Shown here: piece after piece, positions 44,351 to 52,216 of the stretch
Layout of the letters: each line of letters starts with the position of its first letter
Numbering within the stretch: position 1 is the stretch's first letter
Source of the DNA: Roseomonas sp. HF4
GTDB lineage: Bacteria > Pseudomonadota > Alphaproteobacteria > Acetobacterales > Acetobacteraceae
DNA: 64,000 nt
Assembly: GCF_005222755.1 (NCBI RefSeq)
Contig: NZ_STGD01000002.1
Coordinates: forward strand, 484,142-548,141
Reading direction: 5' to 3'
Translations under genes and position numbers: made by a program
Notes under the pieces: model-generated
What the model saw: the letters and a program-made list of their open reading frames with translations, nothing else
Databases searched by the model: none
What the model was told of the DNA's origin: nothing

Positions 44351-45919
44351 TCACGGCGCCGGCTCGACAGCCTCGGCCACGGCGGCGACCAGCTCCGCCA
44401 TCCGGAAGGGCTTCTCCAGGAACCGCACGCCGCGCCCGGCGAGCCCTTCCCCCACCGTCGCCGCGGCGTAGCCCGAGACCAGGATGACCGGCAGCCCCGG
44501 CAGCCGCGCGCGCAGCGCCTCGGCGAGGCCGAGCCCGTCCATCTCCCCCGGCATGGTGACGTCCGAGACCAGCAGGTCCGGCCTGAACCCCGCCTCCACG
44601 GCCGCGAGCGCGGCTTCGGCGTCCTCCGCCACCTCGACCACGTGGCCGGCCTCGGTCAGCGCGCGCCGCGCCAGCAGGCGGAGCGCCGCCTCGTCCTCCA
44701 CCAGCAGCACGCGCCGCGCGGCGGCCAAGCGGGGCACGGCCGGCGCCGCGACCAGGCCGGGCGCGGCCGGCGCCGCGACCAAGCCGGGCGCGGCCGGCGC
44801 CGCGACGGGCGCCACCGCCACCGCCCCCTCGGCGCAGGGGAACCACAGCCGGAACACCGTGCCCCTCGCCACCCCCGGCATCACCGACACGTGCCCCCCC
44901 GACTGCCTGAGAATACCGAGCACGGTCGAGAGCCCGAGCCCCGTCCCGCCATCCCCGCGCCGCGTCGTGAAGAAGGGCTCGAAGATGCGGGATAGGATCT
45001 CCGGCGGGATGCCCGGCCCTTCGTCGGCGACCGAGAGCACCGCCCAGCGCCCGGCCGGGATGACCGAGCCCTGCGCCACCTCCTCGGTGGCCAGCGCGAC
45101 CTCCTGCAGCGCCACGCGGATCGCGCCGCCGCCTGCCATCGCCTCCCGCGCATTGACGACGAGGTTCACCAGCACCTGATCGAGCTGGGCGAGGTCGACT
45201 CGCACCCGCGGCCCGGGCCGCGGCACGTCGAACACCAGGCCGTGCCGGTTGCCGCGCAGTTGCATCAGCAGCGGCTCCATCGCCGCCACCGCGTCGCCGA
45301 GCGCGATCACCTGCGGCGCCAGCACCTGGCGGCTCGCGAAGGCGAGCAGGTGGCGGATCAGCCGCGCGCCGCGCGCCGCGGCATCGAGGATGCGGCGGAG
45401 ATCCTCCTGCGTCTCCGCTTCCGGCCCGCGTCCGAGCGCCGCCTCGGCCGCGCCCGTGACGGCGGCGAGCAGGTTGTTGAAGTCATGCGCCATGCCGCCG
45501 GCGAGCTGCCCCACCATCTGCAGCCGCGCCCCTTCCTCGAGCTGGCGCTGCATCCGCCGGCGCCGCGTCACGTCCGTCACGCGGAGCAGCGCGCCGGGCT
45601 CGCCGCGCAGCGGCCGGCAGGCCACCTCCACCGCGGCATCGGGCGGCAGCCCGAGGTCGGCCAGGCGCGCGGCGACGGTGGGCGGCGCGGGCGGCCCGGC
45701 CAGCGCGGCGGCGATGGCGGCCTCCACGGCGGCGCGCGTGCCGGCCTCGAACAACAGCGTGGCCGCGATGCCGGTCTCGGGCGGCGTCCCGCCGTTGCAC
45801 AGCGCCCAAAGCGCCGGGCTCGCGAGCCGGATGCGCCCGGCCAGGTCGAGCACGGCGAGCCCCGCCTCCTCCTCCGCCTCGAACAGGCGGCCGAAATCGT
45901 CGCTGGCGGCCGTGCTCAT
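44351..45919 (-). CDS. Soluble CckA-like hybrid sensor histidine kinase/receiver
   Basis: The 522-residue protein has an N-terminal PAS-like sensor part (residues 1-115), a histidine kinase core (H-box MAHDFNNLLAAV, N-box NLVVNAREAM, G1 DEGPGIPPE, F-box FEPFFTT, G2 GTGLGLSTVLG) and a C-terminal receiver (VEDE, phospho-acceptor Asp in LVSDVTMPGEMDG, Lys in LEKPF). CckA, the kinase that starts the CtrA phosphorelay, has the same kinase-receiver layout and HDFNNLL H-box but normally carries two membrane segments, which are missing here. The Ala/Pro-rich linker before the receiver contains a 27-base tandem repeat. It is the last gene of the flgB-to-flhB operon, overlapping a small ORF by four bases. 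Flagellar control through a CtrA-like relay is the likely role; this is inferred. Confidence 0.8.
   Translation of the reverse strand: MSTAASDDFGRLFEAEEEAGLAVLDLAGRIRLASPALWALCNGGTPPETGIAATLLFEAGTRAAVEAAIAAALAGPPAPPTVAARLADLGLPPDAAVEVACRPLRGEPGALLRVTDVTRRRRMQRQLEEGARLQMVGQLAGGMAHDFNNLLAAVTGAAEAALGRGPEAETQEDLRRILDAAARGARLIRHLLAFASRQVLAPQVIALGDAVAAMEPLLMQLRGNRHGLVFDVPRPGPRVRVDLAQLDQVLVNLVVNAREAMAGGGAIRVALQEVALATEEVAQGSVIPAGRWAVLSVADEGPGIPPEILSRIFEPFFTTRRGDGGTGLGLSTVLGILRQSGGHVSVMPGVARGTVFRLWFPCAEGAVAVAPVAAPAAPGLVAAPAAPGLVAAPAVPRLAAARRVLLVEDEAALRLLARRALTEAGHVVEVAEDAEAALAAVEAGFRPDLLVSDVTMPGEMDGLGLAEALRARLPGLPVILVSGYAAATVGEGLAGRGVRFLEKPFRMAELVAAVAEAVEPAP
44736..44806. repeat. 27-base tandem repeat in the kinase linker
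   Basis: Two full copies (44736-44762 and 44763-44789) and a partial third copy of a 27-base unit, differing at a few positions, encode PAAPGLVAA-type nonapeptides between the kinase core and the receiver. In frame, so unit number could vary without breaking the protein. Confidence 0.85.
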
Positions 45920-46038
45920 GCCGGACGCACGAAGGCTTCGTCGCCGCGACCCGGCAGCGCCCGGCGGCCGGCAAGCCAGCGGCGCGGCGCGGCCGATGCC
46001 GCGGGCCGAAGGTCGGAACTCCCTGCGCCTCGCATCAT
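45916..46038 (-). CDS. Possible small gene between flhB and the kinase (40 codons)
   Basis: Open frame of 40 codons (MMRGAGSSDLRPAAS... ending DEAFVRPA), Arg/Ala-rich with no recognised domain. Its ATG overlaps the flhB stop as ATGA, and its own TGA overlaps the kinase ATG as ATGA, so ribosomes leaving flhB could re-initiate here and then at the kinase. The double overlap argues for translation, but the product may matter only as a coupling device. No similarity is claimed. It is too short for composition to decide. Confidence 0.4.
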   Translation of the reverse strand: MMRGAGSSDLRPAASAAPRRWLAGRRALPGRGDEAFVRPA

Positions 46039-47102
46039 CCGCCCTGCCCCCGCCCGCCGAGCCGCCAGACATAGGCGATGATCTCGGCCACCGCCTGATA
46101 ATGCTCCGGCGCGATCTCCGCTTCCAGGTCGAGCCGGAACAGCGCGCGCGCCAGCGGCGGGCTCGATACGATCGGCACGCCTGCCTCCTCGGCCGCGGCA
46201 CGGATGCGGGCGGCGACGGCATCCGCGCCCTTGGCCACGACCCGTGGCGCAGCGCCCGACCCCTGGTCGTAGGCGAGCGCCACGGCGTAGTGCGTCGGGT
46301 TGGTGATGACGACCGCCGCTTTCGGCACTGCGGCCATCATGCGCCCGCGCGCGCGGCCTTCGCGGATCTGCCGCAACCGGGCCTTCACATGCGGGTCGCC
46401 CTCGCTTTCGCGCAGTTCCTCGCGGATGTCCTGGCGGCTCATGCGCAGGCGTTCCAGGTGCCGCCAGCGCACCCAAAGGAGGTCGAGCACGGCGATCAGC
46501 GCGAAGGCGCCGAGCGCGGCGAGCGCCAGGCCGAGCGCCGTCCGCCCGCCTTCCAGCAGCAGCGCCCCGGCCGGCAGGTGGAGCAGCGCGCCGAGCGCCG
46601 CCGGGTCCGCCAGCACCCACCAGAAGGCCGCCCCCACGAGGCCGAGCTTGAGCAGCGTGCGGAGGAACTCGATCGCCCCCTCCGGCCCGAAGATCCGCTT
46701 GAGCGCGGCCAGCGGGCTCATGCGCGAGACCTGCGGCTTCAGCGCCTTGGCCGAGACCAGGAGCCCGGTCTGCAGGAAGGTGGCGGCCATGGCGCCGGCG
46801 GCCGTCAGCACCGCCACCGGCAACACCGCCAGGATGCCGAGCCGACCGAGACCGATCGCCGCATCCACCGGCGCGATCTCGTGCCCGCGTTCGAGCACGG
46901 CGCGAAGCCCGCGCAGCATCTCGGCGCCGGCGGGCGGCAGGCCGATCGCGAGCCCGAGCACGCCGCCGGCCAGCGCGCCGAAGCCGGACGCTTCCTTGGA
47001 CAGCGCGACCTGGCCTTCCTCGCGCGCCTTCTCGATCCGCCGCGGTGTCGCGGCTTCCGTGCGGTCCTGGCCCTCGGCCTCCTGGCCGCCGCCCTCGGCC
47101 AT
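46035..47102 (-). CDS. flhB: Flagellar export switch protein FlhB
   Basis: Membrane component of the flagellar type III export apparatus that switches export from rod/hook to filament substrates. 355 residues: basic N-terminus (EAATPRRIEKAREEGQVALSKE), four membrane segments, and the cytoplasmic domain with the self-cleavage motif NPTHYAVAL (Asn268-Pro269). Its stop overlaps the small downstream ORF. It follows fliR by three bases. Confidence 0.96.
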   Translation of the reverse strand: MAEGGGQEAEGQDRTEAATPRRIEKAREEGQVALSKEASGFGALAGGVLGLAIGLPPAGAEMLRGLRAVLERGHEIAPVDAAIGLGRLGILAVLPVAVLTAAGAMAATFLQTGLLVSAKALKPQVSRMSPLAALKRIFGPEGAIEFLRTLLKLGLVGAAFWWVLADPAALGALLHLPAGALLLEGGRTALGLALAALGAFALIAVLDLLWVRWRHLERLRMSRQDIREELRESEGDPHVKARLRQIREGRARGRMMAAVPKAAVVITNPTHYAVALAYDQGSGAAPRVVAKGADAVAARIRAAAEEAGVPIVSSPPLARALFRLDLEAEIAPEHYQAVAEIIAYVWRLGGRGQGG

Positions 47103-47105
47103 GGG

Positions 47106-47882
47106 TCAGCGCAGCCCGGGCAGCGCGAGAAAGGCCGCGCGCGCGGCTTCCGCGAAGGCGCCGAGCAGCGCCGGCATGACCAGCGCCAGCAAGGCCAGCC
47201 CCAACACGATCTGCCCCGGGATGGCGACGAAATAGACCTGCACCTGCGGCGCGATCCGGGCCAGCAGGCCGAGCGCCACGTTCAGCACGATCGCCGCCAC
47301 CACGAAGGGCGCGGCGAGGCGGAGCGAGAGCGCCAGGCTCTCCCCCGCCGCGGCCGCCATGGCCTCGGCGCCCGGGCCCGCCGGGAAGGGGTCACCCACC
47401 GGGAACAGCACGTAGGATTGCACCAGCGCGCCGAGCGGGATGGCATAGAGCCCGCTGCCCAGCACCACCACGACCGCGGCCAGTCCGAACAGGCGCCCCG
47501 GCGCCGTGCCGAGCCCACCCAGCGCCGGGTCCGGCACCATCGCCTGCGCCAGGCCAAGCAGCAGAGCGACCATCTGCCCCGCCACCGCCATGGCGATGAC
47601 GATCAGCCGTGCGAGCCCGCCGAGCCAGAGCCCGACCAGCACTTCCAGCAGGATCAGCCGCACCGCCTCGGCCGCCTGGTCCGGCGCGGCCGGCAGCGCG
47701 GGCGCGAGCCCCGGCAGCAACAGCACGACAAGCCCAAGGCCGAGGCCGAGCCGGATCTGTGCCGGCACCTCCTCCTCCCCCAGGCCCGGCAGCACCATCG
47801 CCGCGGCGCCGAGGCGCGCGAACAGCAGCACCGCCTGGAAGGCGAGGACGGGCAGCGCGTCGAGGAATTCGGCCTCGGTCAC
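47106..47882 (-). CDS. fliR: Flagellar biosynthesis protein FliR
   Basis: Export-gate subunit, 258 residues with about six membrane segments (VLLFARLGAAAMVLPGLG, IRLILLEVLVGLWLGGLARL, VALLLGLAQAMVPDP). Translation starts at GTG 47882, three bases after the fliQ stop. It forms the spiral export channel with FliP and FliQ. Confidence 0.94.
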   Translation of the reverse strand: MTEAEFLDALPVLAFQAVLLFARLGAAAMVLPGLGEEEVPAQIRLGLGLGLVVLLLPGLAPALPAAPDQAAEAVRLILLEVLVGLWLGGLARLIVIAMAVAGQMVALLLGLAQAMVPDPALGGLGTAPGRLFGLAAVVVVLGSGLYAIPLGALVQSYVLFPVGDPFPAGPGAEAMAAAAGESLALSLRLAAPFVVAAIVLNVALGLLARIAPQVQVYFVAIPGQIVLGLALLALVMPALLGAFAEAARAAFLALPGLR

Positions 47883-47885
47883 GGG

Positions 47886-48155
47886 TCAGCCCTTGATCCC
47901 GACCTCGACCACCGCCTGGAACAGGTTGCCGGCATAGCCGCGCAGCACGCCCGCCATGAAGGGGCCGAGGAGCACCAGCGCCGCCGCCAGCGCCACCACC
48001 TTGGGCAGGAAGCCGAGCGTCGCCTCGTTCACCTGCGTCAGCGCCTGCAGCACCGCGATGACGAGCCCGACCACGAGCATGACGATGAGCAGCGGCCCGC
48101 CGAGCTGCAGGCTGACCCAGAGCGCTTCCCGGGCCGCGAGCGCGACCTCGTTCAC
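47886..48155 (-). CDS. fliQ: Flagellar biosynthesis protein FliQ
   Basis: The 89-residue protein has two membrane helices (LLIVMLVVGLVIAVLQALTQVNEATLGFLPKVV and LVLLGPFMAGVLRGYA), the diagnostic FliQ pattern. Starts at GTG 48155. It lies between fliE and fliR. Confidence 0.94.
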   Translation of the reverse strand: MNEVALAAREALWVSLQLGGPLLIVMLVVGLVIAVLQALTQVNEATLGFLPKVVALAAALVLLGPFMAGVLRGYAGNLFQAVVEVGIKG

Positions 48156-48186
48156 CGCCGGACCTTTTTCCGACGTGCGCTGCGCA

Positions 48187-48495
48187 TCAGATCGGCATCC
48201 GCATCACATCCTGGTAGGCGGCGACAACGCGGTCGCGCACGGCGACGGCTGTCTGCAGCGTCATCTCGGCACGACCGACGGCGAGCACCACGTCGGTCAC
48301 GCTGCCCTGACCGGACAGCGCGCGGGTGGTGGCGGTGTCGGCCTCGCGCCCGACCTCGACCGCCTGTTCCATGGCGCGGCCGAGCACGGCGCCGAAACCG
48401 CCGGCCTCGGTCGCGCCCTCCCGCCCCGCACGGGGCAGCGCATCGGCGGCGCGATAGGCGGCGGCCGCACCCGCCGAGGCCAGGGCCGCGGTCAT
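48187..48495 (-). CDS. fliE: Flagellar hook-basal body protein FliE
   Basis: The 102-residue protein joins the MS ring to the rod. The C-terminal half VTDVVLAVGRAEMTLQTAVAVRDRVVAAYQDVMRMPI matches FliE. The start ATG at 48495 overlaps the flgC stop by four bases. Confidence 0.93.
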   Translation of the reverse strand: MTAALASAGAAAAYRAADALPRAGREGATEAGGFGAVLGRAMEQAVEVGREADTATTRALSGQGSVTDVVLAVGRAEMTLQTAVAVRDRVVAAYQDVMRMPI

Positions 48496-48902
48496 CCGCG
48501 CAGCGCTTCGATCGTGCGGGTCAGCATGCCGCGCGTGACCTCCAGCACCGAGAGGTTTGCGGCGTAGGAGCGCTGCGCCTCCCGCATGTCCATCGTCTCG
48601 ATCACGCTGTCGACGTTGGGCGTGCGGACATAGCCGCGCGCATCGGCCGCGGGGTGGGACGGGTCGAAGCGCACGGGAAATTCGCCCGCCGCCGTGCCGA
48701 TGCGCGACACGCCCACCATCGCCGTGCCGGCGGCGCGGTCCATCCGGTTGCGGAAGGTCACGGTCTTGCGGCGATAGGGCTCGCCATCCGGGGTCTCGGC
48801 GGTGCTGTCGCGGTTGGCGAGGTTCTCGGCCACCACGCGAAGGCGTGTCGCCTGCGCCTGCATGCCGGCCGCCGAGATGCGGAGCGCGCGGTCGAGATCC
48901 AT
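48492..48902 (-). CDS. flgC: Flagellar basal-body rod protein FlgC
   Basis: The 136-residue proximal rod protein has the N-terminal rod motif LRISAAGMQAQATRLRVVAENLANRDST and the C-terminal helical segment VDSVIETMDMREAQRSYAANLSVLEVTRGML. Overlaps fliE by four bases and follows flgB by 12 bases. Confidence 0.96.
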   Translation of the reverse strand: MDLDRALRISAAGMQAQATRLRVVAENLANRDSTAETPDGEPYRRKTVTFRNRMDRAAGTAMVGVSRIGTAAGEFPVRFDPSHPAADARGYVRTPNVDSVIETMDMREAQRSYAANLSVLEVTRGMLTRTIEALRG

Positions 48903-48914
48903 CCTTCAATCCCC

Positions 48915-49301
48915 TTACGAATTGCGCCCGAGCGCGGTTCGGAACAGGCCGAGGTAGCGGCGGTGCAGCCCGACCGCGAGCGCATGCGCAGTCTCGGTCT
49001 CGGCGATGCGCAGCGCCTCCCGGTCCAGCGAGACGGCGTTGCCGTCCAGCGTGCTCTCCGGCAGGCGGCGTTCGCGCTGCGCGCGCGCGTCGCGTTCGCC
49101 ACTGCCGTGCAGGTGGCGAGCATGCGTCGCCTGCAGCGGCGCGGCCGCGGCCACGTGCTCGCCGAACGGGCGAAGGTCGGATGGCCGGAAGCCGGGCGTA
49201 TCGGCGTTGGCCATGTTCTGCGCCAGCACGCGCTGGCGCGCGTCGAGCCAGCGCATCCTGGCTTCGGCAAGGGCGACCGGTCCGGTGCGTGTCGGGTCCA
49301 T
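48915..49301 (-). CDS. flgB: Flagellar basal-body rod protein FlgB
   Basis: The 128-residue proximal rod protein has the motif ARQRVLAQNMANADTPGFRPSDLRPF near the N-terminus. ATG 49301 (MDPTRTGPVALAEARMRWLD) has GAGAAG upstream; an ATG at 49391 would add unrelated residues. First gene of the flgB-flgC-fliE-fliQ-fliR-flhB-orf-kinase operon. A 98-base divergent promoter region separates it from the fliO-fliP side. Confidence 0.93.
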   Translation of the reverse strand: MDPTRTGPVALAEARMRWLDARQRVLAQNMANADTPGFRPSDLRPFGEHVAAAAPLQATHARHLHGSGERDARAQRERRLPESTLDGNAVSLDREALRIAETETAHALAVGLHRRYLGLFRTALGRNS

Positions 49302-49399
49302 GCCCGGCTTCTCGCACGGCGGGACCCAAGGATCGGTTAATGCCTGCGGCGCGGCGGCGACAACCGCGCGGTAACCAGCGCGGCTGTTCATTGCTGCCC

Positions 49400-49678
49400 A
49401 TGGACACCGCCGACACCCTCGCCCTCAAGGCCGCCGAAGCGCGCCAGGCGGCCGGGCTGCTTGCCGCCGTCGAGGCGATGGAGGCGACGCTCGGCGTGGC
49501 GGCGGCGCTGGCGGCCGAAGGACGGCGCGTCGACCTGGCCGGGCTCGAGGCGGAGATGGGCCGGCTCTGCGCCGCCTGCCTCGTGGCGCCGGAAGCCATG
49601 CTGCCGGCGTTGCGCGGGCGGCTCGCGGCGCTGCTCCGGCTGGTCGATGCGCTGGCCATGAGGCTCGCGCCGCCCTGA
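49400..49678 (+). CDS. Small flagellar-cluster hypothetical protein (92 aa)
   Basis: An Ala/Leu-rich helical protein, MDTADTLALKAAEARQAAGLLAAVEAMEATLGVAAALAAEGRRV..., with heptad-like hydrophobic spacing and no membrane segment. Not recognised. It is the first gene of the fliO-fliP operon, so an export chaperone or FlgN-like role is conceivable, but no motif supports it. The gene is 34 bases upstream of fliO. Confidence 0.65.
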   Translation: MDTADTLALKAAEARQAAGLLAAVEAMEATLGVAAALAAEGRRVDLAGLEAEMGRLCAACLVAPEAMLPALRGRLAALLRLVDALAMRLAPP

Positions 49679-49712
49679 CCCAACCCCCCACTCGCCGGCA
49701 GGAGGCCGCGGC

Positions 49713-49985
49713 ATGACCCTCGATCCACAGGGCTGGGCGACCGCGCTGGCCGCGCTGCTCGGCGTTCTCGCGCTGATCCTGCTGGCCGGGGGGCTGGCGC
49801 GGCGCGCCGGGCTCGCGCCCCGGGCAGGCCAGGGGCGCCTGACGCTGGAGGAGAGCCTGCCGCTCGATGCGCGCCGGCGCCTGGTGCTGGTGCGCGTCGA
49901 GGGACGCGCGCTTCTGCTGCTGACCGGTGGCGGGCAGGACCAGGTGGTGGGATGGCTGCCGCCCGATGCCGGAGCGGCACCATGA
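49713..49985 (+). CDS. fliO: Flagellar biosynthetic protein FliO (short form)
   Basis: The 90-residue protein has one N-terminal membrane segment (ALAALLGVLALILLAGGLARRAG), followed by the FliO domain LTLEESLPLDARRRLVLVRVEGRALLLLTGG. FliO supports assembly of the FliP ring. The stop overlaps the fliP ATG (ATGA). Confidence 0.85.
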   Translation: MTLDPQGWATALAALLGVLALILLAGGLARRAGLAPRAGQGRLTLEESLPLDARRRLVLVRVEGRALLLLTGGGQDQVVGWLPPDAGAAP

Positions 49986-50716
49986 CCCGCGTGCTTGCGG
50001 TCCTGGCGCTGCTGGTCCTGCTGCCGGGCGCGGCCGCGGCCCAATCGGTCGCGATCGACCTCGGCCAGGGCGGCCAGCCGGGCGCCACGGCGCGGCTCGT
50101 GCAGCTCACGGCGCTGATCGGCATGCTCTCGCTGGCGCCGTCCCTGCTGGTCATGGCGACGGCCTTCGCGCGCATCGTGATCGTGCTGGCCCTGCTGCGC
50201 AGCGCGATCGGCGCGCAGGGCATCCCGCCCAACCCGGTGCTGGTCGGGCTCGCGCTGTTCCTCACCTTCTTCGTCATGCAGCCGGTCTTCGAAGCGTCCT
50301 GGACGCAGGGCCTGCAGCCCATGGCCGAGGGACGTATGGGCGAGATCGCCGGCCTCGAGGCCGCGGCCGAGCCGTTCCGGCGCTTCATGGCCGCAAATGT
50401 GCGCGACGACGACCTCGCGCATTTCATCGAGCTCGCGCGCCTGCCCGTCCCCGCCAGCGCGGAGGCCGCGCCCTGGCGCGCCCTGGTGCCCGCCTTCATG
50501 GTCAGCGAGCTGAAGCGCGCCTTCGAGATCGGCTTCCTCCTGTTCCTGCCGTTCCTCGTGATCGACATGGTGGTCGCCAGTGTCCTGATGTCGCTCGGCA
50601 TGATGATGCTGCCGCCCTCGGTCGTGGCGCTGCCGTTCAAGCTCATCTTCTTCGTGCTGGTGGATGGCTGGCGGCTTGTCTCGGCTTCTCTCGTGCAGGG
50701 GTTCGTGGGCGTGTAG
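49982..50716 (+). CDS. fliP: Flagellar biosynthetic protein FliP
   Basis: Export-gate core subunit, 244 residues with signal peptide (MTRVLAVLALLVLLPGAAAAQ) and four membrane segments. Family signatures: LAPSLLVMATAFARIVIVLALLRSAIGAQGIPPNPVLVGLALFLTFFVM and FEIGFLLFLPFLVIDMVVASVLMSLGMMMLPP. ATG 49982 overlaps the fliO stop. Confidence 0.97.
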   Translation: MTRVLAVLALLVLLPGAAAAQSVAIDLGQGGQPGATARLVQLTALIGMLSLAPSLLVMATAFARIVIVLALLRSAIGAQGIPPNPVLVGLALFLTFFVMQPVFEASWTQGLQPMAEGRMGEIAGLEAAAEPFRRFMAANVRDDDLAHFIELARLPVPASAEAAPWRALVPAFMVSELKRAFEIGFLLFLPFLVIDMVVASVLMSLGMMMLPPSVVALPFKLIFFVLVDGWRLVSASLVQGFVGV

Positions 50717-50758
50717 CGTTCCGGCTCCGGACAGCGAGCCGGGCAGGGAGAAAGACGC

Positions 50759-51085
50759 ATGATCTTCGCCACCACCTCCACGCTGCAGGGCCGGGAGGTC
50801 GAGGAGTATCTCGGCATCGTCTTCGGCGACGCCGTGCTCGGCGTGAACCTGGTCAAGGACTTCATGGCCGGCATCCGCGACCTGGTGGGCGGGCGGTCCG
50901 CGACCTACGAGAAGGAACTCGGCACCGCGCGCGACACGGCGATGACGGCGCTGGCGGCGCAGGCGCAGGCGCTCGGCGCCGATGCCGTGCTCGGCATCGA
51001 CATCGACTACGAGGTGCTCGGCAGCAACAACGGGATGCTGATGGTGAGCGCGAGCGGCACGGCGGTCAGGCTGAAGCGCGGTTAG
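50759..51085 (+). CDS. YbjQ/UPF0145 family protein
   Basis: The 108-residue member of the YbjQ-type family (heavy-metal-binding-domain annotation is common but unproven): [74 protein letters not shown]. The protein forms a pentamer in known structures of the family. Follows fliP by 42 bases. The function is not known. Confidence 0.85.
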   Translation: MIFATTSTLQGREVEEYLGIVFGDAVLGVNLVKDFMAGIRDLVGGRSATYEKELGTARDTAMTALAAQAQALGADAVLGIDIDYEVLGSNNGMLMVSASGTAVRLKRG

Positions 51086-51087
51086 CG

Positions 51088-51250
51088 TGACCGAGGGGGG
51101 CGCTGCCCCGCTCGCCCCCCGCCAAAGGCCGAAGGGCCTTTGGAAACCGATCCCTGGTGCCCGCCCTCGGGGGGTGGCGCGGTATGGGTGTCCAGAGGCC
51201 TTTCGGCCTTTGGTGGGGTAGGGTGGGGTTGGGGTGGGGTCCGGGGAGGG
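51088..51250. repeat. Dispersed repeat family A, copies 3 and 4 as an inverted pair, with G-rich tail
   Basis: Between the convergent YbjQ and speE genes. Copy 3: GCCAAAGGCC / GGCCTTTGG at 51121-51143 with a GAAG loop. Copy 4: CCAGAGGCC / GGCCTTTGG at 51192-51213, inverted, with a TTTC loop. The copies are 48 bases apart. Preceded by a GC-rich imperfect hairpin (51093-51119) like that of copy 1. Probably a bidirectional terminator that doubles as a REP-like element. Confidence 0.8.
51215..51239 (+). other. G-quadruplex-forming motif
   Basis: Five runs of three or four G with loops of one or two bases (TA, T, TT, T) on the plus strand, within 25 bases. Short loops predict a stable quadruplex. 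It would lie in the plus-strand RNA running past the YbjQ gene, or in the non-template DNA of that transcript. Confidence 0.7.
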
Positions 51251-51269
51251 GCAAGGCCCCTTCCCGCCC

Positions 51270-52139
51270 TCAGCGCCCGGGCAGGTGCTCGGCGATATAG
51301 GGCGGCAGGTGGAACGCGCCCGCGTGGATCTCCGGCGTCCAGTACCGCGTGGTGCCGAGGATCCCCGCCGCCTCCGCCCGGCGCCGGATCTCCGCGGCCG
51401 GCACGCGCCGGCACGCGGCATCCTTGGCCGCCCAGCCCAGCGTCATGAAGCCGCCGACATAGGTCGGCACCGCCGCGACATAGGCCCAGATGTCCGGGAA
51501 GGCCCTGCCCCGGCGGATCGACGTCTCGCGCAGTTCCTCGGCCTGCATCTGCGGCACGCCGCACTGGTTCACGACCAACCCGCGCGGCGTCAGCAGGCGG
51601 GCGCAATTGGCATAGAATTCATCGGTGAACAGCGCCTCGCCCACGCCGATCGGGTCGGTGCTGTCGACGATCACCACGTCGAAGGCGGCATCAGGCGCGC
51701 GGCGGACGTAGTCGATGCCGTCGGCCACCAGCACCTCGGCGCGCGGGTCGGACCAGGCGTCGCCCGCGATGCCGGGCAGGAACTCCTTGGCGAGCCGGAT
51801 GACCTCGCCGTCGATCTCGACCATCACGGCGCGCTCGACGGTGCGGTGCTGCAGGACGCGCCGCAGCACCCCGCCGTCGCCCGCGCCGATGATGAGCACG
51901 CTCCGCGCCTCGCCATGCGCCAACAGCGGCACATGGGCGATCATCTCCTGGTAGGAGAATTCGTCCGCTTCCGTGATCTGCACCACGCCGTCGAGCATCA
52001 TGACGCGGCCATGCGTCTCGCTCTCGAAGATCAGGATGTCCTGGAACTCCGACGTCTCGCGCGCCAGTTCGCGCTTCACCCGGAAGCGCTGGCCCCAGGC
52101 GTCGTACAGCGTCTCGTTCACCCAGATGTCATAGGGCAT
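51270..52139 (-). CDS. speE: Spermidine synthase
   Basis: Transfers the aminopropyl group from decarboxylated SAM to putrescine. 289 residues with the N-terminal beta domain (WVNETLYDAWGQRFRVKRELARETSEFQDILIFES), SAM-binding VLIIGAGDGGVLRRVL, and the catalytic Asp region VIVDSTDPIGVGEALFT. ATG 52139 is preferred (MPYDIW) with GGGGGA upstream; 52148 is an alternative. speD lies just upstream on the same strand. Confidence 0.95.
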   Translation of the reverse strand: MPYDIWVNETLYDAWGQRFRVKRELARETSEFQDILIFESETHGRVMMLDGVVQITEADEFSYQEMIAHVPLLAHGEARSVLIIGAGDGGVLRRVLQHRTVERAVMVEIDGEVIRLAKEFLPGIAGDAWSDPRAEVLVADGIDYVRRAPDAAFDVVIVDSTDPIGVGEALFTDEFYANCARLLTPRGLVVNQCGVPQMQAEELRETSIRRGRAFPDIWAYVAAVPTYVGGFMTLGWAAKDAACRRVPAAEIRRRAEAAGILGTTRYWTPEIHAGAFHLPPYIAEHLPGR

Positions 52140-52216
52140 CGGTGCCATCCCCCGTTCAAGCGAAGGGGCCGGACGCTGCCGCCCGGCCCCGGTTCGGCTC
52201 GGCGCTGGCGCGCCCG

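Noticed and set aside
44351..45919. Assignment of the hybrid kinase as cckA itself
   Set aside because: The membrane segments are missing, so the gene symbol was withheld.
45249..49340. Open frame of more than 1,300 codons on the plus strand
   Set aside because: It runs antisense to flhB, fliR, fliQ, fliE, flgC and flgB, is low-complexity Arg/Ala/Pro-rich and is an artefact of high-GC codon use.
49329..49344. Possible sigma-54 promoter for the fliO-fliP operon
   Set aside because: GG and GC are correctly spaced but the flanking bases (AGGATC, ATGC) match the consensus poorly.
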